Of a DNA stretch of 6,995 nt, positions 1-5,812 are shown one piece after another. Positions within the stretch are counted from its first letter, which is position 1. Each line of letters opens with the position of its first letter. The position numbers were made by a program, and so were the translations under genes. The stretch is taken from the NCBI GenBank assembly GCA_020631035.1, contig JAHDIA010000331.1, positions 1 through 6,995 of the forward strand, read 5' to 3'. This DNA comes from Chitinophagales bacterium (GTDB lineage Bacteria; Bacteroidota; Bacteroidia; Chitinophagales; UBA2359). The notes below the pieces were generated by a model. It saw nothing but the letters and a program-made list of their open reading frames with translations, was not told the DNA's origin and made no database searches.

Positions 1-633
1 TACAACAGCTTGGTTACCCCCCAAAAAGTACACATCATCCCCAATGGAATAGATACTGAGCTTTTTGCCCCCCCCCATACGCCGTCATCCAAACAAAACA
101 TTCATATTGGAATGTTGTCTCGTTTAACAGCAATCAAGGACCATCCGACTTTGATAAAGGCTTTTGCTTTGTTAAAAGACCAAGATTACTTTGCCCAATT
201 ACGCCTATACATTGCAGGGGATGGCACAACACGAGAAAACCTAACACAATTAAGCATAGAATTGGGCTTGACCAAACAACTCATTTTCACTGGTATGCTC
301 AAAGAAAATGAGTTGGTCGATTTTTTGCACCAATTACACATATATGTTCACGCAACTCAGGGCGAAACGATGAGTACCGCCATTATGCAAGCCCAAGCGG
401 TTGGTTTACCCATAATCGCTTCCAATATAGATGGGGTTTCCAATGTCATTCAGCACAATATAAACGGTTTGTTGGTAGAGCTAGAAAACCCTCAAGACTT
501 AGCCGCCAAATTAGATCGCTTAATTCGAGATGGCGCCCTACAACAAAAACTGGGTAATATTTCAAGAAAAATTGCTGTAGAACAGTATTCTTTTCAACAA
601 ATGTTAAAAGGCTATGTATCTTTGATGCATTGA
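1..633 (+). CDS. GT4-type glycosyltransferase, C-terminal part (5' end outside window)
   Basis: This is the C-terminal half of a GT-B fold glycosyltransferase, the Rossmann domain that binds a nucleotide-sugar donor in the cytoplasm. The frame is open from base 1 (Y-N-S before the first possible TTG at 10), so the gene starts upstream. Counting from that TTG codon, the hinge motif IIPNGID is at residues 9-15, the diphosphate-binding pattern S-R-L...K is at 37-43 (R38, K43), GDG is at 70-72, and the donor-site segment GETMSTAIMQAQAVGLPII is at 118-136. In the usual E-x7-E motif the first Glu is present (E119) but the second position is Gln (Q127). Codons 20-23 contain a run of nine C bases (68-76). 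The stop is TGA, 15 bp before the next glycosyltransferase and in the same frame, which suggests an operon for cell-surface glycan assembly. The sugar and acceptor cannot be told from sequence. Confidence 0.9.
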   Translation, partial: YNSLVTPQKVHIIPNGIDTELFAPPHTPSSKQNIHIGMLSRLTAIKDHPTLIKAFALLKDQDYFAQLRLYIAGDGTTRENLTQLSIELGLTKQLIFTGMLKENELVDFLHQLHIYVHATQGETMSTAIMQAQAVGLPIIASNIDGVSNVIQHNINGLLVELENPQDLAAKLDRLIRDGALQQKLGNISRKIAVEQYSFQQMLKGYVSLMH

Positions 634-648
634 AACCAATTTAAGTTC

Positions 649-1794
649 GTGAAAGTTCTGTTTGTCCAAATTATTAGAGGCCTATCTGGCTCTGAAAAAT
701 ACTTTATTGAGATTATGCCCATGCTAAAAAAACAGGGCATTGATTGTGAGTTCTTATGTGTACATTTAACAGAAGATCAAGACAAATACAAAGTGGTCAC
801 CACCCCCCTAGAACAGTCTGGCATTAAAGTACACTGTATTGAAAGCCGCAATACGCTCAATTATGGTTTGCTTAAAGCAATAAACACAGTTGTCAAGGCA
901 GGACAATATGATTTGCTACACGCCCATCTTTTGTATAGTGAGGTTTGGTTAACACTCGTCAAAATCTTGTTTAATCGAAAATTAAAACTCGTTTCGACCA
1001 AACACGGTTATGATGAAAAATTCACCCATTTATATGGTTTTGATCCCAGCAAACGCTTGTACAATCTCTACTATTTTTTGTGTCGTTTTACAGAGAAATT
1101 TATGTTGCGGTCCTTTACCATTTCTCAAGGTCTACACAAACTATTTATAGGAATCAATATCTGTAAAGCGGATAAACTGGATTTGATTTACTACGGATTT
1201 GAAAAAAAATTTGCGACACTTCGTCAGGAAAATACATATCGAGAAGCTCCACAACAATTGCTGATTGTAGGGCGATTGATGCCTTACAAAGGACATACCT
1301 ATGTTCTAGATGCTATGCCTAAAGTAATTGAACAATTTCCAGATGTCAAATTGTTGATTATTGGAACTGGTCCAATAGAACAAGAATTAAAAGAACAAGT
1401 CAAAACTTTACAAATAGAAAAGGCTGTTGATTTTAAGGGCTACTCAACTGCTGCGATGCAATATATGGCGAGTTCAGATATATTGATTGTCCCTTCTAAA
1501 TCAGAAGGTTTTGGTATTGTTTTCGTTGAAGCATTTGAGGTTAAAACCCCCATTGTTGCCTTTGATGTTCATGCCAGTAATGAATTGATTGAAGATGGCA
1601 AATCTGGGCATTTGGTACGCCCTTTTGATGTAGACGAAATGGCAGAAAAAATCATTGACTTACTGATACATCCTGAAAAGCGCAAACTGTTTGTTGAGAA
1701 TGGCTATAAACGTTTGGCACATCCTTTTAATCCCAAACGTATGGTCACTGAGACAATGACCTTTTATGAGCGAGTCTTAAAAAATGAAAAATAA
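649..1794 (+). CDS. GT4-type glycosyltransferase, complete
   Basis: This 381-residue protein has the normal length for a GT4-type retaining glycosyltransferase. It would transfer a sugar from a nucleotide donor to a lipid-linked or glycan acceptor at the inner face of the membrane. The N-terminal domain begins with the beta-strand MKVLFVQ and the loop GLSGSEKYF (11-19), typical of acceptor-side domains, followed by HAH at 91-93 and STKHG at 116-120. The C-terminal donor domain starts near residue 203 with LLIVGRL...K (R209, K214), then IIGTGP (237-242) and a complete E-x7-E motif in SEGFGIVFVEAF (E286, E294). The start is GTG at 649; the in-frame TGA of the preceding gene lies six codons upstream, so no earlier start except within those few codons is possible. 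No strong ribosome binding site is visible, which is usual in Bacteroidota. It is co-directional with the previous glycosyltransferase after a 15-bp gap. Substrate unknown. Confidence 0.93.
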   Translation: MKVLFVQIIRGLSGSEKYFIEIMPMLKKQGIDCEFLCVHLTEDQDKYKVVTTPLEQSGIKVHCIESRNTLNYGLLKAINTVVKAGQYDLLHAHLLYSEVWLTLVKILFNRKLKLVSTKHGYDEKFTHLYGFDPSKRLYNLYYFLCRFTEKFMLRSFTISQGLHKLFIGINICKADKLDLIYYGFEKKFATLRQENTYREAPQQLLIVGRLMPYKGHTYVLDAMPKVIEQFPDVKLLIIGTGPIEQELKEQVKTLQIEKAVDFKGYSTAAMQYMASSDILIVPSKSEGFGIVFVEAFEVKTPIVAFDVHASNELIEDGKSGHLVRPFDVDEMAEKIIDLLIHPEKRKLFVENGYKRLAHPFNPKRMVTETMTFYERVLKNEK

Positions 1795-1795
1795 A

Positions 1796-1810
1796 ATGAG
1801 GCTGCCTCAT
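1796..1810. terminator. Hairpin terminator between convergent genes
   Basis: A perfect 6-bp stem with a 3-nt loop (ATGAGG-CTG-CCTCAT) sits between the stop codons of the plus-strand glycosyltransferase and the minus-strand lamin-tail gene, and shares one base with the latter's stop. Read on the minus strand, the stem is followed directly by a T-rich tract (complement of 1781-1795), so it fits an intrinsic terminator best in that direction. In the plus direction the trailing CATTCTTTT is a weaker U-tract. The stem is short, so efficiency is uncertain. Confidence 0.6.
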
Positions 1811-2706
1811 CATTCTTTTAAAAATACCTTTAAAACATACCCTTGTTCTTTGCTTTGAATGTAAATCAAATACAGCCCATCTATTAAATTTTGGCAATTG
1901 AGTTGTAGGCGGTCATTGATCCAAATTAGTTGATTAAGGTTTACATTTTTACCTGCCAAATCAAACATTTTTACTGTTTGTATTTGGGTATTCTCCAAAC
2001 CTAACACTTCTAATATTTTCCCTCTTTGTTTCAATCCTATTTTTGTAGAAACAATAGATAGGATATGGTACATGCTATCTACAGGAACTTCCACAGTATC
2101 GGGATTGTAAAGTTCTATCCAATCTTGAGAATTTCCTTGGTAATCTTTAACACTCGACACATTGACCGACATATATTCATTGAGATACAAACCTGGATTA
2201 TCACCTCCTGCCACACCAGTTTGATTGGGCGCAGCGGGACTTGGCACTATAAAAGTTTTCCAATTGGTACTGCCTTCGGTTTGTCTACCAAATGACTGGT
2301 CTGGAAACAAAGCCACCGCATTTACCCCACTCAAAATGGCACCATTGGCATTGCTCAATACGATGTCTTCCCCTCCTGATTTTATAGAAAAGTTGGTATG
2401 AATTTCTCCATCAATGAATCCATCTTTTCCAGAAGCATAAACCACTAAAAACTCCCCAGGAGCCAAAACAATACTGGGAAATGTCCATTTATCCAAGTCA
2501 TTCAAGTCATCCGATAAATGAATTCCTATCAAGTCTACCTCAGTAGTCCCATTGTTGTAAATTTCAATCCAATCGCTGTGTTCCCCTTCAAAATCAGTGA
2601 GCCCTGTTTCGTTGTAGGATAAAAATTCGTTAACAATAATGTTTTGCCCTTTACAAATGATTGCCACACAAAAGAGCAATAATTGCAAGCCCAGTATTTT
2701 TTGCAT
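1810..2706 (-). CDS. Exported lamin-tail-domain protein, apparently internally shortened, with T9SS-like C-terminus
   Basis: A 298-residue protein probably exported by Sec and then handled by the type IX secretion system. Residues 1-21 form a signal peptide (hydrophobic core LQLLLFCVAIIC, cleavage likely after KGQ; the Cys has no proper lipobox). Lamin tail domain 1 spans about 22-160: IIVNEF, DWIEIYN (45-51), LSDDLND (64-70), LAPGEFLVVYASGKD (81-95), IHTNFSIKSGGE and a closing NWKTFIVPSPAAPNQ. A second lamin tail domain begins at about 173 (LYLNEYMS...QDWIELYNP, to 202) but breaks off after about residue 213. The sequence then runs into a T9SS type A-like sorting domain (VKMFDLAGKNV at 245-255, DGLYLIYI at 276-283, KVFLKE at the end) that lacks the usual initial PNP block. 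The missing middle suggests an in-frame internal deletion near 2040-2070. Lamin tail domains in such proteins are thought to act in binding outside the cell; no enzyme domain is present here. Confidence 0.82.
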   Translation of the reverse strand: MQKILGLQLLLFCVAIICKGQNIIVNEFLSYNETGLTDFEGEHSDWIEIYNNGTTEVDLIGIHLSDDLNDLDKWTFPSIVLAPGEFLVVYASGKDGFIDGEIHTNFSIKSGGEDIVLSNANGAILSGVNAVALFPDQSFGRQTEGSTNWKTFIVPSPAAPNQTGVAGGDNPGLYLNEYMSVNVSSVKDYQGNSQDWIELYNPDTVEVPVDSMYHILSIVSTKIGLKQRGKILEVLGLENTQIQTVKMFDLAGKNVNLNQLIWINDRLQLNCQNLIDGLYLIYIQSKEQGYVLKVFLKE

Positions 2707-2745
2707 GGAAGATTATTTTAGTTGTTTGCTAGCTATGTCTTTCCC

Positions 2746-2777
2746 TAAATTTAAACAATAATCAACAAGCTTGCAAA
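2746..2777 (-). promoter_or_regulatory. Possible Bacteroidota-type promoter for the lamin-tail gene
   Basis: On the minus strand, TTTG (complement of 2774-2777) is followed after 20 bases by TAAATTTA (2746-2753). This matches seven of eight positions of the Bacteroidota -7 element TAnnTTTG, with an acceptable distance to a -33 TTG element. It lies about 40 bp upstream of the lamin-tail ATG at 2706. Short AT-rich matches arise easily by chance here, so this is a weak call. Confidence 0.3.
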
Positions 2778-2884
2778 CTTTAGAGGTACAAATAAACAAT
2801 AGTTTTTTTGTCCATTTGTTTCTATCGAAGCTATTATGGATAATTGGGGGGACGGAATGTTGGAACTTCGGACGATGGTGGGTC

Positions 2885-2922
2885 CCCGCTTTCAGCCATA
2901 CAAGGTATGTGCTTCAATCGGG
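2885..2922. repeat. Imperfect two-part palindrome in G/C-richer intergenic segment
   Basis: The inner stem pairs AGC-CATAC (2894-2901) with GTATG-T-GCT (2905-2913) around an AAG loop, with one bulged T. An outer stem pairs CCCG (2885-2888) with CGGG (2919-2922) across an internal loop of about five bases on each side. The surrounding 2846-2990 differs in base composition from both flanks. It may be part of a dispersed intergenic repeat, but only one copy is in the window, so that is inference. Confidence 0.4.
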
Positions 2923-3016
2923 CGTAGTATCGGTTCTTTGGGTGCTTCGTGGGTTCGTTTTTCTTTCCGCTACTTCCTACGCTTCTTTTGCAAAAATTGT
3001 CAAATAACGTCTACGG

Positions 3017-3048
3017 TTTATTTGGACAGGTATAAAACCTGCCCCTAC
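3017..3048 (-). repeat. Palindromic intergenic repeat, copy 2 (GTAGGGGCAG type)
   Basis: The stem GGACAGGT (3024-3031) pairs with ACCTGCCC (3037-3044) around the loop ATAAA. On the plus strand one position is an A/C mismatch; in minus-strand RNA the same position becomes an acceptable G-U pair. The unit is framed by TTTATTT on the left and CCCTAC on the right exactly as in the copy at 3058-3090, with the two units about 42 bp apart. A stray CTACGG at 3011-3016 looks like the end of a further lost unit. Its position after the 535-residue gene suggests a role in transcript end formation or RNA stability. Confidence 0.65.
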
Positions 3049-3057
3049 ATTCTGGTT

Positions 3058-3090
3058 TTTATTTGGGCAGACACATAGGTCTGCCCCTAC
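3058..3090 (-). repeat. Palindromic intergenic repeat, copy 1 (GTAGGGGCAG type), directly after stop codon
   Basis: A perfect 8-bp stem, GGGCAGAC (3065-3072) with GTCTGCCC (3079-3086), encloses the loop ACATAG. In the minus orientation the stem starts seven bases after the TAA of the 535-residue protein gene. The following sequence is A-rich rather than T-rich, so it is not a classic intrinsic terminator; it may protect the mRNA 3' end. Short palindromes opening with GTAGGGGC are, to my recollection, widespread as dispersed intergenic repeats in several phyla; copy number here cannot be judged from one window. Confidence 0.7.
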
Positions 3091-3093
3091 GGA

Positions 3094-4701
3094 TTATTTT
3101 TTAAATTTGACCATTTGATTGACTACTCTTTTTTCTTTGGGCAAATAACTTGATACGACCATCCCTTCTTCTTTGGCTGGAAAAACATTCAATAATTTTT
3201 CTGTTCCAGCATTGTACAATCTTATGCTTTGTTCTTCTATATTTCCATTTTGCCAGCTCGCCTTTTTAAAAACTACCTGCTCATCTGCTTGTCTTTCCAA
3301 ATAAAAAATCGAAAAATCTTCTCCATTTTCTTCTATTCTTGAAAAGGCATAATCGAACTGCCCTTGGGCATCGAGATATTTGGCAATAACATATGGACTG
3401 TATGCTGAGGAAATATTTCCTCCTGCCTTATTTTCATTCTTTTTGAGTGTCTGCACATTTAACAAATCAAATTCGGGGGAAAATTCATAAATGATCAAAT
3501 CATATAAGAAAAGTTGACTGCCTCCTCTCACATTTGTGCCACTGCCTCCTAGTAAGCCCCCTACTAGATTGACTGCCGTATTGGCTGCTACGCCCTTGCC
3601 ATCAATGGTTTTTTGAAACTGTTCTCCTATGGCATAAATAGTACCTTCTGTTGTTTTAAATAGCTTATGTATCCAAGTATATTGTTTTTCATTATTTTGA
3701 CCATTGTAGTCTAAATCCAAGAATTGACCAGCATCTTTTTCCCAATAAATCCTTTTTTCATCAATGACATTTCCTTGCATATCCAAAGTCAAAGCAAACA
3801 AAGCAACACTTGGACGTCCCTCTGCTTCTTTTTCAAAAAACTCTCCATAAAGGACGATTTGTTCCGTCTCCTCTTCTATCCATCCATCAATGATTTTGAT
3901 TTGATCTTTGTATTGCTCCAAATTTTGCTCAAATACCTTTTCACCAGTAGCCATATCCAAGCCTAAAAGATGGTAAACCCCATCTCTAGCCGAAGCATAA
4001 GGCGCAACATTGGTCAAATTCAACAATAAGTCATCTGTGGCATCCAAAAAAGATACTCGCTCGTATTGATTCGATTCGACATCAGAAAGATAGGTCCAAG
4101 TAGTACCTTCTGCCTCATTGGGGAGACATGCAATTTGATAGCCAACATTGGTATGGGCTTCAAAAGTATAACTGATAAAACCTTTGTCTTTTATAGGGAT
4201 AAGGTCATTGTATTTTTGGGGAACAAGTTGTTTTTCTTTTTTCTCAAAAACATAGCCTATTTCGGGAGCAATATTGGGATATAAATATTTTTTGATTTTT
4301 TGGGTTTTGCTGTATACTTCTTCCGCTTGCTGATTGTATATTTTATATAGGAGTATTTTGGCTTCACTATCGTATATCTTGAATACCATATTTTGCCCAT
4401 TAAAGGCACTGCCATATACTGTCATTCTGGATAAATTGGAGGCTGCATTGATTTCGTGGCTTCCTAGCTTGAGCAAATCAGCATCAAAAATATCCAATAA
4501 ATATTTATTGGCTTTTATTTTATAAAAATGGTAATAGCCTTGTACCATTTCTTCTTGAAAGATGGTTCCAGATTTTTGTAAAGAGGCTTTTTGACCATTG
4601 TCCAATATCACTTTGGGAGCTTTTTGGGCTGTTGAAGATAGTGGGAAGCACAAAAAGCATAGGAGCAAAATCGACCAGAAGTTGTTTTTTTGTGTTTTCA
4701 T
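3094..4701 (-). CDS. Exported protein of unknown function, 535 residues
   Basis: I do not recognise a named family with confidence. Residues 1-26 are a clear Sec signal peptide (MKTQKNN, hydrophobic ILLLCFLCFPL, cleavage after STAQ); Cys18 is not in a lipobox, so a soluble periplasmic or secreted protein is more likely than a lipoprotein. The rest has no further membrane segment and alternates short hydrophobic strands with polar turns (for example GYYHFYKIKANKYLLDIFD at 55-73, QIVLYGEFFE at 281-290, FSIFYLERQ at 463-471), suggesting a beta-rich fold. A glycine-rich linker lies at 381-395 (GGLLGGSGTN and RGGSQ). The protein ends VKFKK with no recognisable T9SS sorting domain. It may belong to one of the uncharacterised Bacteroidota secreted families of about this size. 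It starts at ATG 4701, follows an inverted-repeat-rich gap, and ends just before two hairpins, so it is probably transcribed on its own. Confidence 0.85.
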   Translation of the reverse strand: MKTQKNNFWSILLLCFLCFPLSSTAQKAPKVILDNGQKASLQKSGTIFQEEMVQGYYHFYKIKANKYLLDIFDADLLKLGSHEINAASNLSRMTVYGSAFNGQNMVFKIYDSEAKILLYKIYNQQAEEVYSKTQKIKKYLYPNIAPEIGYVFEKKEKQLVPQKYNDLIPIKDKGFISYTFEAHTNVGYQIACLPNEAEGTTWTYLSDVESNQYERVSFLDATDDLLLNLTNVAPYASARDGVYHLLGLDMATGEKVFEQNLEQYKDQIKIIDGWIEEETEQIVLYGEFFEKEAEGRPSVALFALTLDMQGNVIDEKRIYWEKDAGQFLDLDYNGQNNEKQYTWIHKLFKTTEGTIYAIGEQFQKTIDGKGVAANTAVNLVGGLLGGSGTNVRGGSQLFLYDLIIYEFSPEFDLLNVQTLKKNENKAGGNISSAYSPYVIAKYLDAQGQFDYAFSRIEENGEDFSIFYLERQADEQVVFKKASWQNGNIEEQSIRLYNAGTEKLLNVFPAKEEGMVVSSYLPKEKRVVNQMVKFKK

Positions 4702-4723
4702 TGGAGTAGTTTTTAGTATGTTA

Positions 4724-4801
4724 TGCGTCGGACGAGCGGATGGACGCCATTTACGACGCAGCCTAAAGTATGCGTTGGCTAACCTGATTATAACGTAGCC
4801 A
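4724..4801. repeat. Cluster of inverted and direct repeats in intergenic gap
   Basis: Between the SprT-like gene (stop at 4832) and the 535-residue gene (start at 4701) there are a perfect 7-bp inverted repeat TGCGTCG (4724-4730) / CGACGCA (4754-4760) with a 23-base spacer, a 6-bp inverted repeat TGGCTA (4776-4781) / TAGCCA (4796-4801) with a 14-base spacer, and a direct repeat TATGCGTYGG at 4722-4731 and 4769-4778. The segment is richer in G and C than the neighbouring genes. It may end the SprT transcript, regulate the downstream gene, or be a remnant of a dispersed repeat. No T-tract follows the stems. Confidence 0.45.
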
Positions 4802-4831
4802 TGAAAGACGAACGTTGCCCCATAAAATACA

Positions 4832-5812
4832 TTAATCTCCTACTAAAATCACCTTCGCCTTTCCACTAATGGTCACCAATCTACCTGTACTGATTTCTTC
4901 ACAAATAAAACGGGTACGGCGCAATTTACCTTTTTTGAATACCCTTGGATTGTTTGCTAAACGGAAAACTTGCCCTTCTGCTAGGTCGCCCAACATATAA
5001 ATGGTCGCATTCAAATCGTCATGCGGCAAACCCAACTGTTTGCGAAGATCGTTCATTTCGCCTTCAAATTTGCTCAATTGTTTCTTGTTTTGCAAAGCTT
5101 CTCTTACCTCTAGTGCATCAGAACGGACGGGATAGACCTCAGCATTTTTGCCAACAGTATATTGCCTACCCGAATTGATTTCTTGACACAAAAAACGGGT
5201 TCGCCTCAAATCTCCTTTGATAAATATCTTAAAATCGTCTTTGAAACGGAATTTTTGTCCTTTGGGCAAAGTATACAATATTTTTATATTGGGGTCTTTT
5301 TCTTGTTCTGGATCGTATTGTTTGAGGGCTTTGTACAAGGTATCGTCTCTACAAGTAGCCGCAGCAGGGTCAAGCATATAATATTTGATCGCCAATTCGA
5401 CATCGGCAGGAAAAATGTCTTTACCCAAAAAGTAATCCATTGCTTTTTTGTAATGATTTTTCCACTCTGGTCCATGTGGCTTGACTCGGTGGGCAAATTC
5501 ATTGAAAGTAAGCAAATGGGCAAATTCGTGAATAAGAGTAACCAAAAAAGCATATTGATTGAGGTCTACATTGACGGAGATGCGGTGCCCTTTGCCTCTA
5601 CTTGGCGCACGATAATCGCCTGCTTTGGATTTTCGAGGCGGGGTTACGGTCAGGTTTACCCCATATTGTATCATCCAATCAACAATTTGTGGGATGGCCT
5701 TGGCAGGAATGTGATTACCTAAGTGTTTAGATAATGTTTTGCTTAATTCGTTTGTCAATGTGATTGCTGTACTTGATGAAACAATAAACTTCCAATACTT
5801 TGTAGACCACAT
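4832..5812 (-). CDS. SprT-like zinc metalloprotein with duplicated C-terminal module
   Basis: Residues about 20-130 form a SprT-like domain. The zinc site is HEFAH (H95, E96, H99) plus a third ligand in KPHGPEWK (H113), the order seen in SprT/Spartan proteins, some of which degrade DNA-protein crosslinks. The CxxC zinc ribbon of E. coli SprT is absent. A C-terminal module follows twice: 178-229 and 270-325, each with a hydrophobic start, KG-(D/K)-LRRTRF-(L/I)-C, EI and GR, joined by a charged, probably helical linker (232-262). Start choice: the ATG at 5812 gives 326 residues but overlaps the upstream gene by 86 bp, and its first 18 residues look non-conserved. A TTG at 5758 (codon 19, giving MTNELSK and 308 residues, 32-bp overlap) may be the true start. 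The longest reading is listed; residue numbers count from 5812. It is cytoplasmic, with no signal peptide, and is last in the operon. Confidence 0.88.
   Translation of the reverse strand: MWSTKYWKFIVSSSTAITLTNELSKTLSKHLGNHIPAKAIPQIVDWMIQYGVNLTVTPPRKSKAGDYRAPSRGKGHRISVNVDLNQYAFLVTLIHEFAHLLTFNEFAHRVKPHGPEWKNHYKKAMDYFLGKDIFPADVELAIKYYMLDPAAATCRDDTLYKALKQYDPEQEKDPNIKILYTLPKGQKFRFKDDFKIFIKGDLRRTRFLCQEINSGRQYTVGKNAEVYPVRSDALEVREALQNKKQLSKFEGEMNDLRKQLGLPHDDLNATIYMLGDLAEGQVFRLANNPRVFKKGKLRRTRFICEEISTGRLVTISGKAKVILVGD
4838..5005 (-). repeat. SprT-like protein C-terminal module, copy 2
   Basis: Encodes residues about 270-325, with LAEGQVFRL, FKKGKLRRTRFICEEI, STGR and a closing GKAKVILV. It has diverged from copy 1 at many positions but keeps the LRRTRF-x-C core, which argues for an old duplication with function retained in both copies rather than a recent slip. 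Confidence 0.7.
5126..5281 (-). repeat. SprT-like protein C-terminal module, copy 1
   Basis: Encodes residues about 178-229, including LPKGQKFRF, FIKGDLRRTRFLCQEI and a closing GKNAEVYPV. It is recognisably the same module as that at 4838-5005: 14 or so of the core residues (KG-LRRTRF-C-EI-GR) are shared. Single copies of this segment after the SprT domain are what I expect in Bacteroidota homologues. Confidence 0.7.

Larger units (their letters stand above)
2707..3093. other. Gene-free interval between two minus-strand genes
   Basis: This 387-bp stretch contains no convincing gene. From the 3' side of the 535-residue protein gene (right) to the lamin-tail promoter region (left) it holds two related hairpins (3058-3090 and 3017-3048), a segment of about 150 bp visibly richer in G and C than the surroundings (about 2846-2990) with an imperfect two-part palindrome at 2885-2922, and an AT-rich part (2707-2840) with the candidate promoter. 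Two overlapping plus-strand reading frames cross the middle, but they have no recognisable domain and run into the hairpin repeats, so they are not called. Confidence 0.7.

Noticed and set aside
631..648. Fusion or stop-codon readthrough joining the two glycosyltransferases
   Set aside because: They are in the same frame and separated only by TGA and five codons, but each is a normal GT unit and the second has its own complete N-terminal domain, so separate genes are the simpler reading.
2771..3078. Two overlapping plus-strand reading frames of 78 and 80 codons in the intergenic stretch
   Set aside because: Neither protein has a recognisable domain, composition is Trp/Phe/Arg/Ser-odd, and the longer one runs through the palindromic repeats. 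They look like chance frames in a G/C-richer non-coding segment.
3017..3090. CRISPR array
   Set aside because: Only two units are present and they are palindromic with almost no spacer of constant length; no cas gene is visible.
3058..3090. Classic intrinsic terminator for the 535-residue protein gene
   Set aside because: The stem is strong, but the bases that follow on the minus strand are A-rich, not a T-tract, so it is listed as a palindromic repeat instead.
4716..4805. Possible integron attC site (GTTATGCG, GGCTAAC and inverted repeats)
   Set aside because: The core sites do not match the RYYYAAC...GTTRRRY pattern in correct order and spacing, and the neighbouring genes are not cassette-like and no integrase is present.
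5284..5553. 89-codon minus-strand frame
   Set aside because: It is an alternate frame of the SprT-like gene without family features.
5162..5722. 186-codon plus-strand open frame
   Set aside because: It lies wholly antisense to the SprT-like gene, whose zinc motif and duplicated module are clear; the antisense protein shows no coherent domain.
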